Of a stretch of 9,510 nucleotides of DNA, positions 1 to 7,590 are shown in pieces. The stretch is from contig DKNM01000052.1 of assembly GCA_002470695.1 (NCBI GenBank), positions 1 to 9,510 of the forward strand, read 5' to 3'. Both the position numbers and the translations under genes were made by a program. The stretch comes from Candidatus Neomicrothrix sp. UBA7388. Lineage in GTDB: Bacteria; Actinomycetota; Acidimicrobiia; Acidimicrobiales; Poriferisodalaceae. Position 1 is the first letter of the stretch. Each line of letters begins with the position of its first letter. Under the pieces are notes generated by a model. The model did not search any database. It saw only the letters and a program-made list of their open reading frames with translations, and was not told where the DNA came from.

Positions 1-1139
1 CCAAATACAGCCGTGAAATCATGTTCGGCGACTTGATCGCGTACAAAAGCAGCCGTTAGCGGCGGAACGGCCATTCCCGCCATTCCGTAAAGAGCAGCAG
101 CCAGCGTGGCTGCCCATGGCTGCCCCACTAACACGAGCAGGCACGTAGTAGCTCCAATTGTGGTCACCAGACACATAGTCTTAGGTCTTCCCAGGCGATC
201 GCTGAGTCGCCCAAAGATTAGGGCACCGAGCACTCCGCCGACCCCCATCACTGCCCATAAGTGTGTCGTGAGTTCTCTTGAAAGATTGTGGTCATTTTCG
301 AGAGATAGTCCGAAAAATTGGAACCAAGACGCTGCGACGAACGCGAACGCCATATAGAAAAATACTGCTAGTTTCCAATGCTGTAGTCGACTCACGGCTT
401 TAATGCCGGCACCCAAAGGAAGCTTCGGAGAAACGTCCTTTCGAAGCGCAGCGTAAACAACGGCGAGAATAATTGCGCTTATCACAGTTTCAAAAAGCCA
501 AACCTCACGCCATAAACCGCTGTCATTAAATGCGCTGCGAACGCTTGAAGTAGCGAACGGCACGATAATTGACCCGACGGCCATTGTCGCTGTTAAGGAC
601 CCCATTACGGCGCCCCTTTTATTTGCGGGAACATTTGCCGTGGCAATAATCGGCATCGTTAGCCAAATCCCCGCACCTCCTAAGCCTGCTAGCGCGGTCC
701 CAAACATCAGTTGGAGAGGGTCTGAGGCAAGTCCTAACGAAACAAGTCCGGTAATCACTATCCACAGTCCAAATTTCAGTAGCGCCGTTGGGCTTACCTT
801 GTTGGCGAGGTAAGTGACAGCGACGACACCGCATAAATATGCGCCCATATTTACAGACCCGATTGCTCCCGATGACGTTGCACTCAAGTTCATGTCATCA
901 GCGATTGCTGGCAGAAGAAGCGGCATAGTTCCGCGACCGAAGGTGTGTGAAACTACGCCTGCGAGTGTCACGAGGATGACTCTCGTCCAGCTCATATGCG
1001 TTATCGGGTTAATATCAAATATGGATGGCTTGGGACTGCTGCGAGTTGAGTCCGAGTCCGCCGCAGTGGGGAGATTGATCTTTTGTGCCACGAAAACGCC
1101 CCTGCGATTAATAACGCCCTGCGCCGCAGTCGTTGACAT
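1..1139 (-). CDS. MFS transporter, YbfB/YjiJ-like, 3' end cut by window
   Basis: This frame reads open from an ATG at 1139 to the window edge (379 codons plus two bases), so the C-terminus is missing. It encodes a polytopic membrane protein of the major facilitator superfamily. After a polar N-terminal tail of about 48 residues, the first membrane segment ends in FGRGTMPLLLPAI (residues 67-79), followed by GSVNMGAYLCG (94-104). That pattern resembles the YbfB/YjiJ group. A clear MFS motif A, GRLSDRLGRPK (310-320), lies between the predicted segments 8 and 9 of the second half, while the equivalent loop in the first half (about 110-122) is degenerate. Full-length relatives are near 400 residues, so little is missing. 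It begins 44 bp after the P450 stop on the same strand and is probably co-transcribed with it. No clear Shine-Dalgarno precedes the ATG, and a later start such as Met49 is possible. Substrate unknown; uptake or efflux of the P450 substrate or product is inference. Confidence 0.85.
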   Translation of the reverse strand, partial: MSTTAAQGVINRRGVFVAQKINLPTAADSDSTRSSPKPSIFDINPITHMSWTRVILVTLAGVVSHTFGRGTMPLLLPAIADDMNLSATSSGAIGSVNMGAYLCGVVAVTYLANKVSPTALLKFGLWIVITGLVSLGLASDPLQLMFGTALAGLGGAGIWLTMPIIATANVPANKRGAVMGSLTATMAVGSIIVPFATSSVRSAFNDSGLWREVWLFETVISAIILAVVYAALRKDVSPKLPLGAGIKAVSRLQHWKLAVFFYMAFAFVAASWFQFFGLSLENDHNLSRELTTHLWAVMGVGGVLGALIFGRLSDRLGRPKTMCLVTTIGATTCLLVLVGQPWAATLAAALYGMAGMAVPPLTAAFVRDQVAEHDFTAVF

Positions 1140-1183
1140 CAACTTATTGAATGGAAGAGAGACTCGCCACCCTGCCTTGTGCG

Positions 1184-2404
1184 CTAGTGGCCACTTTCGA
1201 AAAGAATGGGGAGCTTCTCTGGTCCCCAGATCCCATTTTGCATGGGCTTCCAGGAAATGTCGCCGTTGAGTTCCAATCCGGGCATTCGGTCAGCGATTAC
1301 GGTGAAAGCTTCTTGCAATTCTGCTCGGGCTAGAAAAGCGCCTAGGCAGTAGTGAATTCCGCTTCCGAATGTCAGGTGAGGGGCAGAAGAACTCCGTCCG
1401 ATGTCGAATGTCAATGGTTCGTCAAATTTTTCGATGTCATGATTAGCGGCGACAAAATTAGGAAAGATAAGTGTGCCCTTGGGAAAAACTAAGTCTCTGT
1501 AAGTTATTTCTTCGCTAGCGAAGCGTCCCGTACCCCGCACGGCACCTAGATACCGCATTACTTCCTCAACTGCTTGGGGAACGAGCTCAGGTTGTGACCG
1601 AAGGGCTTCAAATTGCCGGGGGTGTTGCGCAAACAAAGCGACAGCGCAGCCGAGCTGATTTCTAGTTGTATCCGTCCCGGCTAGCAGAATTGCATTTGCC
1701 ATCGATAGCAATTCGTCGGTTGACAGCCGGTCTCCCTCTTCTTCCGCTGCGATGAGATCGCTAAGTAAGTCGTCTCTTGGCTGTGCTCGACGGTCAGCGA
1801 TTAGAGCGAGCATGTAGCTATCCATTTCGTCACTCGCTGCGATTATTGCCGGGGCGTCTCGTTCTAGGTTGCCATTGAATAGTTTGAATATTTCTACTGC
1901 TAGTCGGCTGAACAAAGCCCAATCCTCTCGTGGAGCCCCTAGAAGCTCACAGATAATTGGGATTGGGTATGGTTCGCATACGTCCGTTACAAATTCTGAC
2001 GTGCCCAGAGCGCAAATTGGATCTAGGAGTTCGTTAACTACGTTACGCATAAAGGGTCTGAGCCGGTCTGCTGATTTGGGGGTAAAGGCAGGACTCACAA
2101 TTCTTCTAATTCGTGAATGGTCGTCTCCCTCAGTGGAGAGAATGCTGCGACGTTGAGGTCGACTTGACCACTCGTCACTGCTGTAATTTTGAGTCTCTGC
2201 GATAAGTGATAGCGCACTGTGCCAACGTCGGTCACGAAGCATCGTGGCGCAGTCTTCATAAGTGGTGACGATGTAGCCCAAGTCCGCTTTTGCTATCCAA
2301 TGCTGCCCAGTTAGCCGGTGAAGTTCTTCTCGTCGTTCCGCTTCTGAAAGAGAAGGATCTGCTTTCACAACTGGTATATCGGCTTCACCAATTTCCATGA
2401 GCAT
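1184..2404 (-). CDS. cytochrome P450 (soluble bacterial type)
   Basis: This encodes a haem-thiolate monooxygenase of 406 residues, the usual length for soluble bacterial P450s, with no membrane anchor. All signature motifs are intact. The C-helix haem contact HSRIRR is at 96-101, the I-helix oxygen-activation motif AGTDTT at 242-247, and the K-helix ExxR is E281-R284. The haem loop FGSGIHYCLG is at 346-355, with Cys353 as the axial thiolate. The enzyme should therefore be active, inserting one oxygen atom into an organic substrate using two electrons. Bacterial class I enzymes need a ferredoxin and a reductase; neither is in this window, so they must be encoded elsewhere. The ORF begins ATG-CTC-ATG, so Met1 or Met3 could be the true start, and neither has a clear ribosome binding site. 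It is the first gene of a minus-strand pair with the downstream MFS transporter and diverges from the crotonase gene. I cannot assign a CYP family or substrate from sequence alone. Confidence 0.95.
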   Translation of the reverse strand: MLMEIGEADIPVVKADPSLSEAERREELHRLTGQHWIAKADLGYIVTTYEDCATMLRDRRWHSALSLIAETQNYSSDEWSSRPQRRSILSTEGDDHSRIRRIVSPAFTPKSADRLRPFMRNVVNELLDPICALGTSEFVTDVCEPYPIPIICELLGAPREDWALFSRLAVEIFKLFNGNLERDAPAIIAASDEMDSYMLALIADRRAQPRDDLLSDLIAAEEEGDRLSTDELLSMANAILLAGTDTTRNQLGCAVALFAQHPRQFEALRSQPELVPQAVEEVMRYLGAVRGTGRFASEEITYRDLVFPKGTLIFPNFVAANHDIEKFDEPLTFDIGRSSSAPHLTFGSGIHYCLGAFLARAELQEAFTVIADRMPGLELNGDISWKPMQNGIWGPEKLPILFESGH

Positions 2405-2492
2405 GGCTTCAGCCTAGTTATTTGTGCCTTCGGTCCGAAAACTAGGAGTCAGGAATCTGCAAATTGGACTAGTCGGCGGTACCGTCACGTTC
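2405..2492. promoter_or_regulatory. divergent control region with inverted repeats and spaced CTAG sites
   Basis: This 88-bp gap lies between the divergent P450 and crotonase starts and must hold promoters for both directions if the crotonase starts at 2493. It contains a perfect 7-bp inverted repeat, CCTAGTT (2413-2419) and AACTAGG (2440-2446). A second, non-coaxial palindrome, TTCGG-T-CCGAA, spans 2429-2439, and an 8-bp palindrome, GACTAGTC, spans 2467-2474. The three CTAG cores start at 2414, 2442 and 2469, that is 28 and 27 bp apart. Such an arrangement could be operators for a dimeric regulator serving both transcription units. I see no convincing -35/-10 pair in either direction. The regulatory role is inferred from position and symmetry only. 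Confidence 0.4.
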
Positions 2493-3200
2493 ATGTCTCA
2501 CCCCTCCTTAACCTCAGATCGCGTCGGCAATGTACTTTGCATTTCGGTAGATGACGGAAAGGCCAACGCCTTTTCTCCTTCGTTACTTGTAGCAATGAGT
2601 CAAGAACTCGCCGATGCTGAAGCAGATGCACAGATCCGTTCGGTTGTAATAGCCGGCAACCAGAAAGCTTTCTTTGCCGGTTTCGACCTAGAAGTAATTA
2701 ACTCTGGTGATTCGAAGGCCATTACCGAAATGACGACAGCAGGAGGGGCATTTATCCGCCACGTTTACGGCGCCTCGGTGCCTGTTGTGGCGGCCTCGAC
2801 GGGTCATGCGGTCGCTGCGGGAGCTCTTTTGCTTTGCGGATGCGATTATCGGGTCGGTGTTGACGGACCGGTGAAAATAGGACTTAACGAAGTTGCAATA
2901 GCTCTGACGCTGCCTCGGTGGGCGCTGTTAATTGCGAGTGAGAGGCTTTCAAAACGTCATCTCCAGGTATCAGTTGCTAATGCCCGCCTAGTTGACGGAT
3001 CAGGTGCGGTAAATGCTGGGTTTCTAGATGAGGTCATTTCACCGGAGGATGTCCTCAGCCGAGCGATTGAGGTAGCGCAAGGATTTGGCGAAAATCTTGA
3101 TCCGCAAGCCTACGCCGCTACTGTGCGAGCTCTGCGGGGCAGTGTTCTGGCTCAAATGGACGAGGCAGTAGCAGCTGATCGAGCGGCGGCTGGTCTCTAA
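2493..3200 (+). CDS. crotonase-fold protein, enoyl-CoA isomerase-like
   Basis: This is a soluble crotonase-superfamily protein acting on CoA thioesters. I chose the ATG at 2493 (235 residues) over an in-frame GTG at 2424, because the latter would leave only 19 bp to the divergent P450 start and add a tail that does not look like the family. The strand-1 segment DDGKANAFS (20-28) matches the family. The first oxyanion-hole element is FFAGFDL (60-66), and the second surrounds AAG (108-110). Compared with rat enoyl-CoA hydratase, the Glu144 position is Leu112, while the Glu164 equivalent is kept as Glu133 in IGLNE (129-133). Retaining only the second glutamate, in an LNE setting, resembles mitochondrial delta3,delta2-enoyl-CoA isomerase more than a hydratase. 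Isomerisation of an unsaturated acyl-CoA is therefore the best guess; the substrate is unknown. The stop is 8 bp before the downstream transporter start, implying one transcript. Confidence 0.88.
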   Translation: MSHPSLTSDRVGNVLCISVDDGKANAFSPSLLVAMSQELADAEADAQIRSVVIAGNQKAFFAGFDLEVINSGDSKAITEMTTAGGAFIRHVYGASVPVVAASTGHAVAAGALLLCGCDYRVGVDGPVKIGLNEVAIALTLPRWALLIASERLSKRHLQVSVANARLVDGSGAVNAGFLDEVISPEDVLSRAIEVAQGFGENLDPQAYAATVRALRGSVLAQMDEAVAADRAAAGL

Positions 3201-3208
3201 CGGCAAAC

Positions 3209-4606
3209 ATGACCGACTACTCAGAATTGGGCGCTCGCAGAACCCTTTTTATTACCTCGCTGGTTGGCTTTATGGTCGCGATGGAAATCACAATTATTTC
3301 CATCGCGCGGAGTCAAATAGCTGAGGCGTTTCCTGATGCAGAGGCGGCTACCTTGTCATGGGTTATAACTGCCTACAATATTGGCGTCGCATCGTTGCTG
3401 CTTCCAGCAGGTTGGATGGCGGATCGGTTTGGCCGTAAAAAAGTGTTTTTGTGGGGTCTCGTTGCCTTTATTTTTGGTTCTTTACTATCAGGCCTAGCAA
3501 GCTCGCCGGCTTTATTAATAGGTGCTCGAGTCGTTCAGTCCATAGGGGGGGCCGCTCAATATCCTGCGGGGTTAGCCCTTCTTCTCTCAGCGTTTCCAAT
3601 AGAACGACGCATGAGAGCTATTGGGGTGTGGGGAGCAGTAAGTGGTTTAGCCGCTGCTTTGGCTCCATCTCTAGGGGCGCTACTAGTGGAAGGCTTTGGC
3701 TGGCGAGCAGTTTTTCTAGTCAACGTCCCTGTCGCATTGCTGGCACTTTTAGTCGGACGCCATTGGCTGATGGAAAGTAGAGGCGCCAAAGTTAGTGACA
3801 AGGTGGACCTGTTAAGTGTCCCCTTAGCATCATTAGGTATTGGGGCTCTCCTGCTAGCGATGGTGCAAAGCGGTAGTTGGGGTTGGACAGCACCTTTCAC
3901 ACTTGTTTCTTTGGCATCGGGTTTAGTAATGCTTGTTACTTTCTTCTTGCGCTCTTTTTCTCATGCCGAGCCGCTGTTCGATCTTGGGCTCTTCAAGATC
4001 CGTACTTTCGCGGTGGCCAATATTGGTTCCGTTTTCTTTCTCGTGGCTTTTTTCAGCTGGCTAATCGTTCTCCCAGAATTCATCCAAGAGACATGGGGTT
4101 GGTCTGTCTTGCAATCAGGGTTCGCTATAGCTCCGGGTCCAATTGTGTCCACCGTCCTTTCAGTCACCAATGGCCGGCTTGCTGATCGAGTGGGACCGCA
4201 GCGGATTCTGGTTGTCGGAGGTATTGCCGGTGTTTGCGGACTTCTTTCGCACATCGTATTTACCGGCTCCAGCCCGAATTTTTTACTTGGTCTTATGCTT
4301 CCCAGCTTGTTAATGGGAGTTGCTGCAGGTTGTAGTTTTGCCATGTTGGTTGGAGCGTCAATGTCCGAAGTTCCCGCAGAGCGGTTTGGGATGGCAGGTG
4401 CAGGTCGGACGACCGTTTTCCAGTTGAGTATTGCGATTGGGGCTGGACTGGCGATCGCATTAGTCGGCGACGCTGTCAACGGCTATGCGGCTCTGGAAGC
4501 AATGCGCCGAGTTTGGTCTGTGGGAATTGCCTGCTGCCTAGCCCAAGTGCTCATGTTTTGGTTCGTATTTCCTAGTGACTCCGAGCGGATCGTACCTACC
4601 GGTTAG
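3209..4606 (+). CDS. DHA2-type MFS transporter (EmrB/QacA-like)
   Basis: This encodes a 465-residue integral membrane protein, about the length expected for 14-segment drug:proton antiporters of the major facilitator superfamily. Motif A, GWMADRFGRKKVF (68-80), is intact in the loop after segment 2, and a weaker copy, GRLADRVGPQR (322-332), lies in the second half. The antiporter motif C region (about 146-174) ends in GWRAVFLVNVP. Segment TWGWSVLQSGFAIAPGP (295-311) is also typical of DHA2 proteins. The first segment is unusual: where many relatives carry an LDxT...VALP motif, this one has MEITIISIARS (25-35), with Glu26 for the usual aspartate and Arg34-Ser35 in place of Leu-Pro. The start is 8 bp past the crotonase stop without a strong Shine-Dalgarno, so translational coupling is plausible. 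It most likely exports a hydrophobic small molecule using the proton gradient. The cargo, and a link to the neighbouring oxygenases, are inferred. Confidence 0.92.
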   Translation: MTDYSELGARRTLFITSLVGFMVAMEITIISIARSQIAEAFPDAEAATLSWVITAYNIGVASLLLPAGWMADRFGRKKVFLWGLVAFIFGSLLSGLASSPALLIGARVVQSIGGAAQYPAGLALLLSAFPIERRMRAIGVWGAVSGLAAALAPSLGALLVEGFGWRAVFLVNVPVALLALLVGRHWLMESRGAKVSDKVDLLSVPLASLGIGALLLAMVQSGSWGWTAPFTLVSLASGLVMLVTFFLRSFSHAEPLFDLGLFKIRTFAVANIGSVFFLVAFFSWLIVLPEFIQETWGWSVLQSGFAIAPGPIVSTVLSVTNGRLADRVGPQRILVVGGIAGVCGLLSHIVFTGSSPNFLLGLMLPSLLMGVAAGCSFAMLVGASMSEVPAERFGMAGAGRTTVFQLSIAIGAGLAIALVGDAVNGYAALEAMRRVWSVGIACCLAQVLMFWFVFPSDSERIVPTG

Positions 4607-4661
4607 CTGCTCTGCGCTTTCCGTGTTATGAGCTAAAGCTGCTGCATCGAATTGAACGGTC

Positions 4662-4666
4662 TAAGG
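4662..4666 (+). promoter_or_regulatory. ribosome binding site supporting the 4674 GTG start
   Basis: TAAGG lies seven bases before the GTG at 4674 and supports that start for the PhyH-family gene. The 67 bp between the transporter stop and this start show no convincing promoter or terminator, so the gene is probably the third of the same transcript. Confidence 0.45.
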
Positions 4667-4673
4667 TGTCAGT

Positions 4674-5552
4674 GTGCAAGGCGAGGACCTGTTTCGATTT
4701 GACGGTCTTGAGCGTAAGTTTGCCTTTGATCCAGCGACCTTGGACAATCTCACGTCCTTAACAACATCTCAGGTTGAGCAATTCAATACTGACGGTTATT
4801 TGTCGCCGCTGCCGGGCTTAGGGATATCGGAAGTAGGCGAACTTCGACGGTACCTTGACTGGTTGATAGACGAGGTGATTTCGGCGGATGACCGGAGAAA
4901 TAGTTACTCCATCAACCAATATCACCAGGTGTGCGCGCCTCTCTGGGATTTGATTCACCATCCACTTTTGGTGGGATACGTCCAAGATATTTTAGGTCCT
5001 CAGTTGGTGTGCTGGAGTACCCACCTATTTTGCAAGCTTCCTGGCGACAAAATGAAAGTTCCAATGCATCAAGATGCGAATTACTGGCCGTTCAGCCCCA
5101 CTAAGTCGTTGACCGTATGGCTTGCCGTGGATGACGTAGACCAAAGCAACGCTGCGATGCAATTCATTGCAGGTAGCCACCTCGACGGTGATCTTGTGCA
5201 CACTGAACTCCCGCTCGACGGGTCTGTGGTCTTGAATCGCGAAGTACTAAATGTTCACGAGTACAACGATGTGACTTTTAACGAACTTCTAGCGGGCGAG
5301 GTGTCATTGCATACAGATCTGTTACTGCACGGATCAGCGCCAAATTTAAGTACGCGTCGAAGGTGTGGGATAGCGCTGCGCTATTTGGCCGCTGAGGTCA
5401 AATTAGCGCAAGGTGCGGATAGCTGGGCGCACGGCGCGGTGCATGTTGGTGCAGGCGACCCTTCCCATTATTGGCCTAATCGACAGCGGCCCGTGCGAGA
5501 CGAGCCTCACAAGATGGCCGGTTTTGTGGGCGGCTTCGATGGAAACCGCTAG
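4674..5552 (+). CDS. PhyH-family Fe(II)/2-oxoglutarate-dependent oxygenase
   Basis: This 292-residue soluble protein belongs to the phytanoyl-CoA dioxygenase (PhyH) family of non-haem iron enzymes, which hydroxylate or otherwise oxidise a substrate while converting 2-oxoglutarate and O2 to succinate and CO2. The iron ligands are visible: HQD at His132/Asp134 and distal His219 in LLLHGSAPN (216-224). Arg230, eleven residues after the distal histidine, sits where human PhyH has its 2-oxoglutarate-binding arginine (H264 to R275). The N-terminal FNTDGYLSPLPGL (37-49) is the usual opening of the fold. Because the HxD aspartate is present, this is predicted to be a hydroxylase-type enzyme rather than a halogenase, in which that residue is replaced by Ala or Gly. 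Start is GTG with TAAGG seven bases upstream. Whether the substrate is an acyl-CoA, as in peroxisomal PhyH, or a free small molecule cannot be told. It is probably last in the crotonase-transporter-oxygenase series and converges on the carboxylase operon. Confidence 0.9.
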   Translation: MQGEDLFRFDGLERKFAFDPATLDNLTSLTTSQVEQFNTDGYLSPLPGLGISEVGELRRYLDWLIDEVISADDRRNSYSINQYHQVCAPLWDLIHHPLLVGYVQDILGPQLVCWSTHLFCKLPGDKMKVPMHQDANYWPFSPTKSLTVWLAVDDVDQSNAAMQFIAGSHLDGDLVHTELPLDGSVVLNREVLNVHEYNDVTFNELLAGEVSLHTDLLLHGSAPNLSTRRRCGIALRYLAAEVKLAQGADSWAHGAVHVGAGDPSHYWPNRQRPVRDEPHKMAGFVGGFDGNR

Positions 5553-5576
5553 GGGAGTCAACTGATCTGCTCGGCG

Positions 5577-5597
5577 GGGATTTCGGTCTGAAATTCC
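5577..5597. terminator. possible bidirectional hairpin between convergent genes
   Basis: An 8-bp stem with one G-U pair (5577-5584 with 5590-5597) closes a 5-base loop, GGTCT. The core is ATTTC/GAAAT. It lies in the 44-bp gap between two convergent genes and touches the last base of the carboxylase stop codon. Neither strand has a U-tract after the stem, so a classical intrinsic terminator is not shown; the call rests on position. Confidence 0.3.
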
Positions 5598-7582
5598 TAG
5601 CTATCATCCGAAGCGATTACCACCAAAAGCTGACCGTTATCTACCTGATCGCCAATGGCAACTCGGACTTCTGTTATGGATCCATCGAATGCGGCAACAA
5701 TTTGGTGTTCCATTTTCATCGCTTCCATCAGAACCAATAACTGGCCGGCTTCTACTCGGTCTCCTGCAGCAACCTCCAGAGCTAAAATTTTGCCTGGCAT
5801 AGGAGCGGTCAATCCGCCTTCTACGTCAGTGGAGTCAGCTTCTGGGAAGCGACTTTTCTCAATAAACGTCACGCTGCCAGCGGGAATGTCGACGCACCAA
5901 AGATTCGCAAATTGCGCTGCATAACCGCTTGCCCTCACACCATCTACTTCGATCTCAAAACGATCTCCGTCGAGAGAAATAAGGCGCGCAGATCGGGGCT
6001 CTTTCGAATCTCCTATGAGTATTTCGAATGAACCGCTACGCAGCGCTCTGTAATTGATTTCCAATATGCGGTCTTCATGGGTTAGTAACGTTTGTTGGCT
6101 GGGCATCGAACTGTTTCTGAACCCTGAAGGCATAAACGGTAGAGAGTTGGCAGCCCTTCGATTCAGCCTTTGGGAAACTAGTGCTACCGCTATTGCGGCG
6201 TCCTCCAATTCGCAGTCAGTTGGCACCCGTTGCCCCGGTATTTCCACCCGAGAAATAAAGTCCGTAGTTGTATTACCTGCAAGAAACTCTTCGTGTCGAA
6301 GCGTTGCGACGAGAAAGTCTCTGTTGGTGACCACGCCGTGAAGACGCGTCCGCTCCAGAGCTAAAGCTAGCTTGAGAGCCGCCTCAGTCCTAGTCGGAGC
6401 ATGTGAGATAACTTTGGCCAACATAGGATCGAATTCAACTGAGACCTCCGAACCCGATTCGACTCCTGAGTCGTATCGCACCCTTGGCTCTCCCACAGGA
6501 CCCCAAATATTGATTCGACCTGTGGCTGGGAGAAAGTCATTGGACGGGTCCTCGGCATAGAGTCGGACCTCGATTGAGTGGCCGGAAATAGACAGATCGG
6601 ACTGTTCGTAACCGAGAGGCTCACCATTAGCGATTCGAATTTGCTCGCGCACAAGATCTAAGCCGGTTATCTCTTCAGTCACGGGATGCTCTACCTGAAG
6701 TCGAGTATTGACTTCAAGGAAGAAAAACTCTGCATCGTCACCCTCACCATTCAGCAAAAACTCTACGGTTCCTGCTGACTCGTAACCAATCGCCTCGACC
6801 GCCGCAACGGCGGCTTCGCCCATCTGATTCCTTAAGATTTGGGACAAGACAGGTGAGGGAGCCTCTTCAATAACCTTTTGGTGACGCCGTTGTATGGAGC
6901 ACTCACGCTCGAAACAATGAATTACCTTGCCGTAACGGTCGCCCAAAACTTGAATTTCAACATGCCTAGGTGTTGACAAATAACGCTCTAAAAAAACGGT
7001 GTCGTCTCCAAACGCCCCTAGGGCCTCGCGTTTGGCTCCGGCGATTGCATCCTCTAACTCGTTCTCGGCATCGACAACCCGCATCCCTTTGCCCCCACCT
7101 CCGGCGCTGGCCTTAACAAGAAGGGGGAACCCGATATCTTTGCTGACAGCGGAAAGATCGGTTGCATCAGTTACTTCAACTGAAGGAAGCGTTGGTACCG
7201 CGGCATCGACCATGGTTCTCTTAGCTGCGAGTTTGTCACCCATTGCTGCGATTGCAGACGGTGGCGGGCCAACCCAGATGATGCCGGCGTCAGATACAGC
7301 TTTCGCAAAATCTGCGTTCTCTGAAAGAAATCCGTATCCCGGATGAATGGCGTCTGCGCCAACAGATTTAGCAGCGCTCAGAATCTTTTCGGCATTGAGA
7401 TATGAGTCGGCGGCAGTTGTTCCATTCAGAGCTACCGCCAAATCCGCATCGCCAACAAATGGAGCTTCGCTGTCTCCTTCGGAGTAGACGGCGACGGTGA
7501 AAATTCCCATTTCGCGTGCTGTGCGAAATACTCGACGAGCTATTTCAGCTCGGTTAGCTACGAGAAGTCGTTTAATAGTCAT
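5597..7582 (-). CDS. biotin-dependent acyl-CoA carboxylase alpha subunit (biotin carboxylase + BCCP fusion)
   Basis: This cytoplasmic subunit of 661 residues carboxylates its own biotin using ATP and bicarbonate. The biotin carboxylase part covers roughly 1-445. It has the glycine-rich ATP loop ASAGGGGKGM (158-167) and the catalytic segment EVNTRLQVEHP (290-300), containing Glu290, Asn292, Arg294 and Glu298. Arg340 in EVRLYAEDP corresponds to E. coli AccC Arg338. A linker region of about 140 residues follows, likely including a BT-type docking domain, as in methylcrotonyl- and propionyl-CoA carboxylase alpha subunits. The C-terminal carrier domain (about 590-661) has APMPGK (593-598) and EAMKM (620-624), with Lys623 as the biotinylation site. 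The length matches methylcrotonyl/geranyl-CoA carboxylase alpha subunits. The ATG lies 8 bp after the upstream carboxyltransferase stop, with TAAGGGG overlapping that stop as the ribosome binding site, so the two are expressed together. Nothing key is missing. Confidence 0.96.
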   Translation of the reverse strand: MTIKRLLVANRAEIARRVFRTAREMGIFTVAVYSEGDSEAPFVGDADLAVALNGTTAADSYLNAEKILSAAKSVGADAIHPGYGFLSENADFAKAVSDAGIIWVGPPPSAIAAMGDKLAAKRTMVDAAVPTLPSVEVTDATDLSAVSKDIGFPLLVKASAGGGGKGMRVVDAENELEDAIAGAKREALGAFGDDTVFLERYLSTPRHVEIQVLGDRYGKVIHCFERECSIQRRHQKVIEEAPSPVLSQILRNQMGEAAVAAVEAIGYESAGTVEFLLNGEGDDAEFFFLEVNTRLQVEHPVTEEITGLDLVREQIRIANGEPLGYEQSDLSISGHSIEVRLYAEDPSNDFLPATGRINIWGPVGEPRVRYDSGVESGSEVSVEFDPMLAKVISHAPTRTEAALKLALALERTRLHGVVTNRDFLVATLRHEEFLAGNTTTDFISRVEIPGQRVPTDCELEDAAIAVALVSQRLNRRAANSLPFMPSGFRNSSMPSQQTLLTHEDRILEINYRALRSGSFEILIGDSKEPRSARLISLDGDRFEIEVDGVRASGYAAQFANLWCVDIPAGSVTFIEKSRFPEADSTDVEGGLTAPMPGKILALEVAAGDRVEAGQLLVLMEAMKMEHQIVAAFDGSITEVRVAIGDQVDNGQLLVVIASDDS

Positions 7583-7590
7583 AGCGCCCC

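Noticed and set aside
814..1269. Plus-strand open frame across the P450/MFS junction
   Set aside because: It overlaps two well-supported minus-strand genes in antisense and has no domain-like sequence.
2424..2492. N-terminal extension of the crotonase from a GTG at 2424
   Set aside because: It would leave 19 bp to the divergent P450 start, run through the palindromic region and add 23 residues that do not resemble the family; the ATG at 2493 puts the conserved first strand at the usual distance from the start.
3556..4479. Long open frames antisense to the DHA2 transporter (3556-3900 and 3961-4479, minus strand)
   Set aside because: Both lie wholly inside the transporter gene, and their predicted proteins are proline-, serine- and arginine-rich shadows without recognisable motifs.
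4603..4643. TTAGCT/AGCTAA inverted repeat and AGCTGCT direct repeat after the DHA2 gene
   Set aside because: The stem is 6 bp with a 22-base loop and no U-tract, and the 7-base direct repeat is short; both are easily chance, so I call neither a terminator nor an operator.
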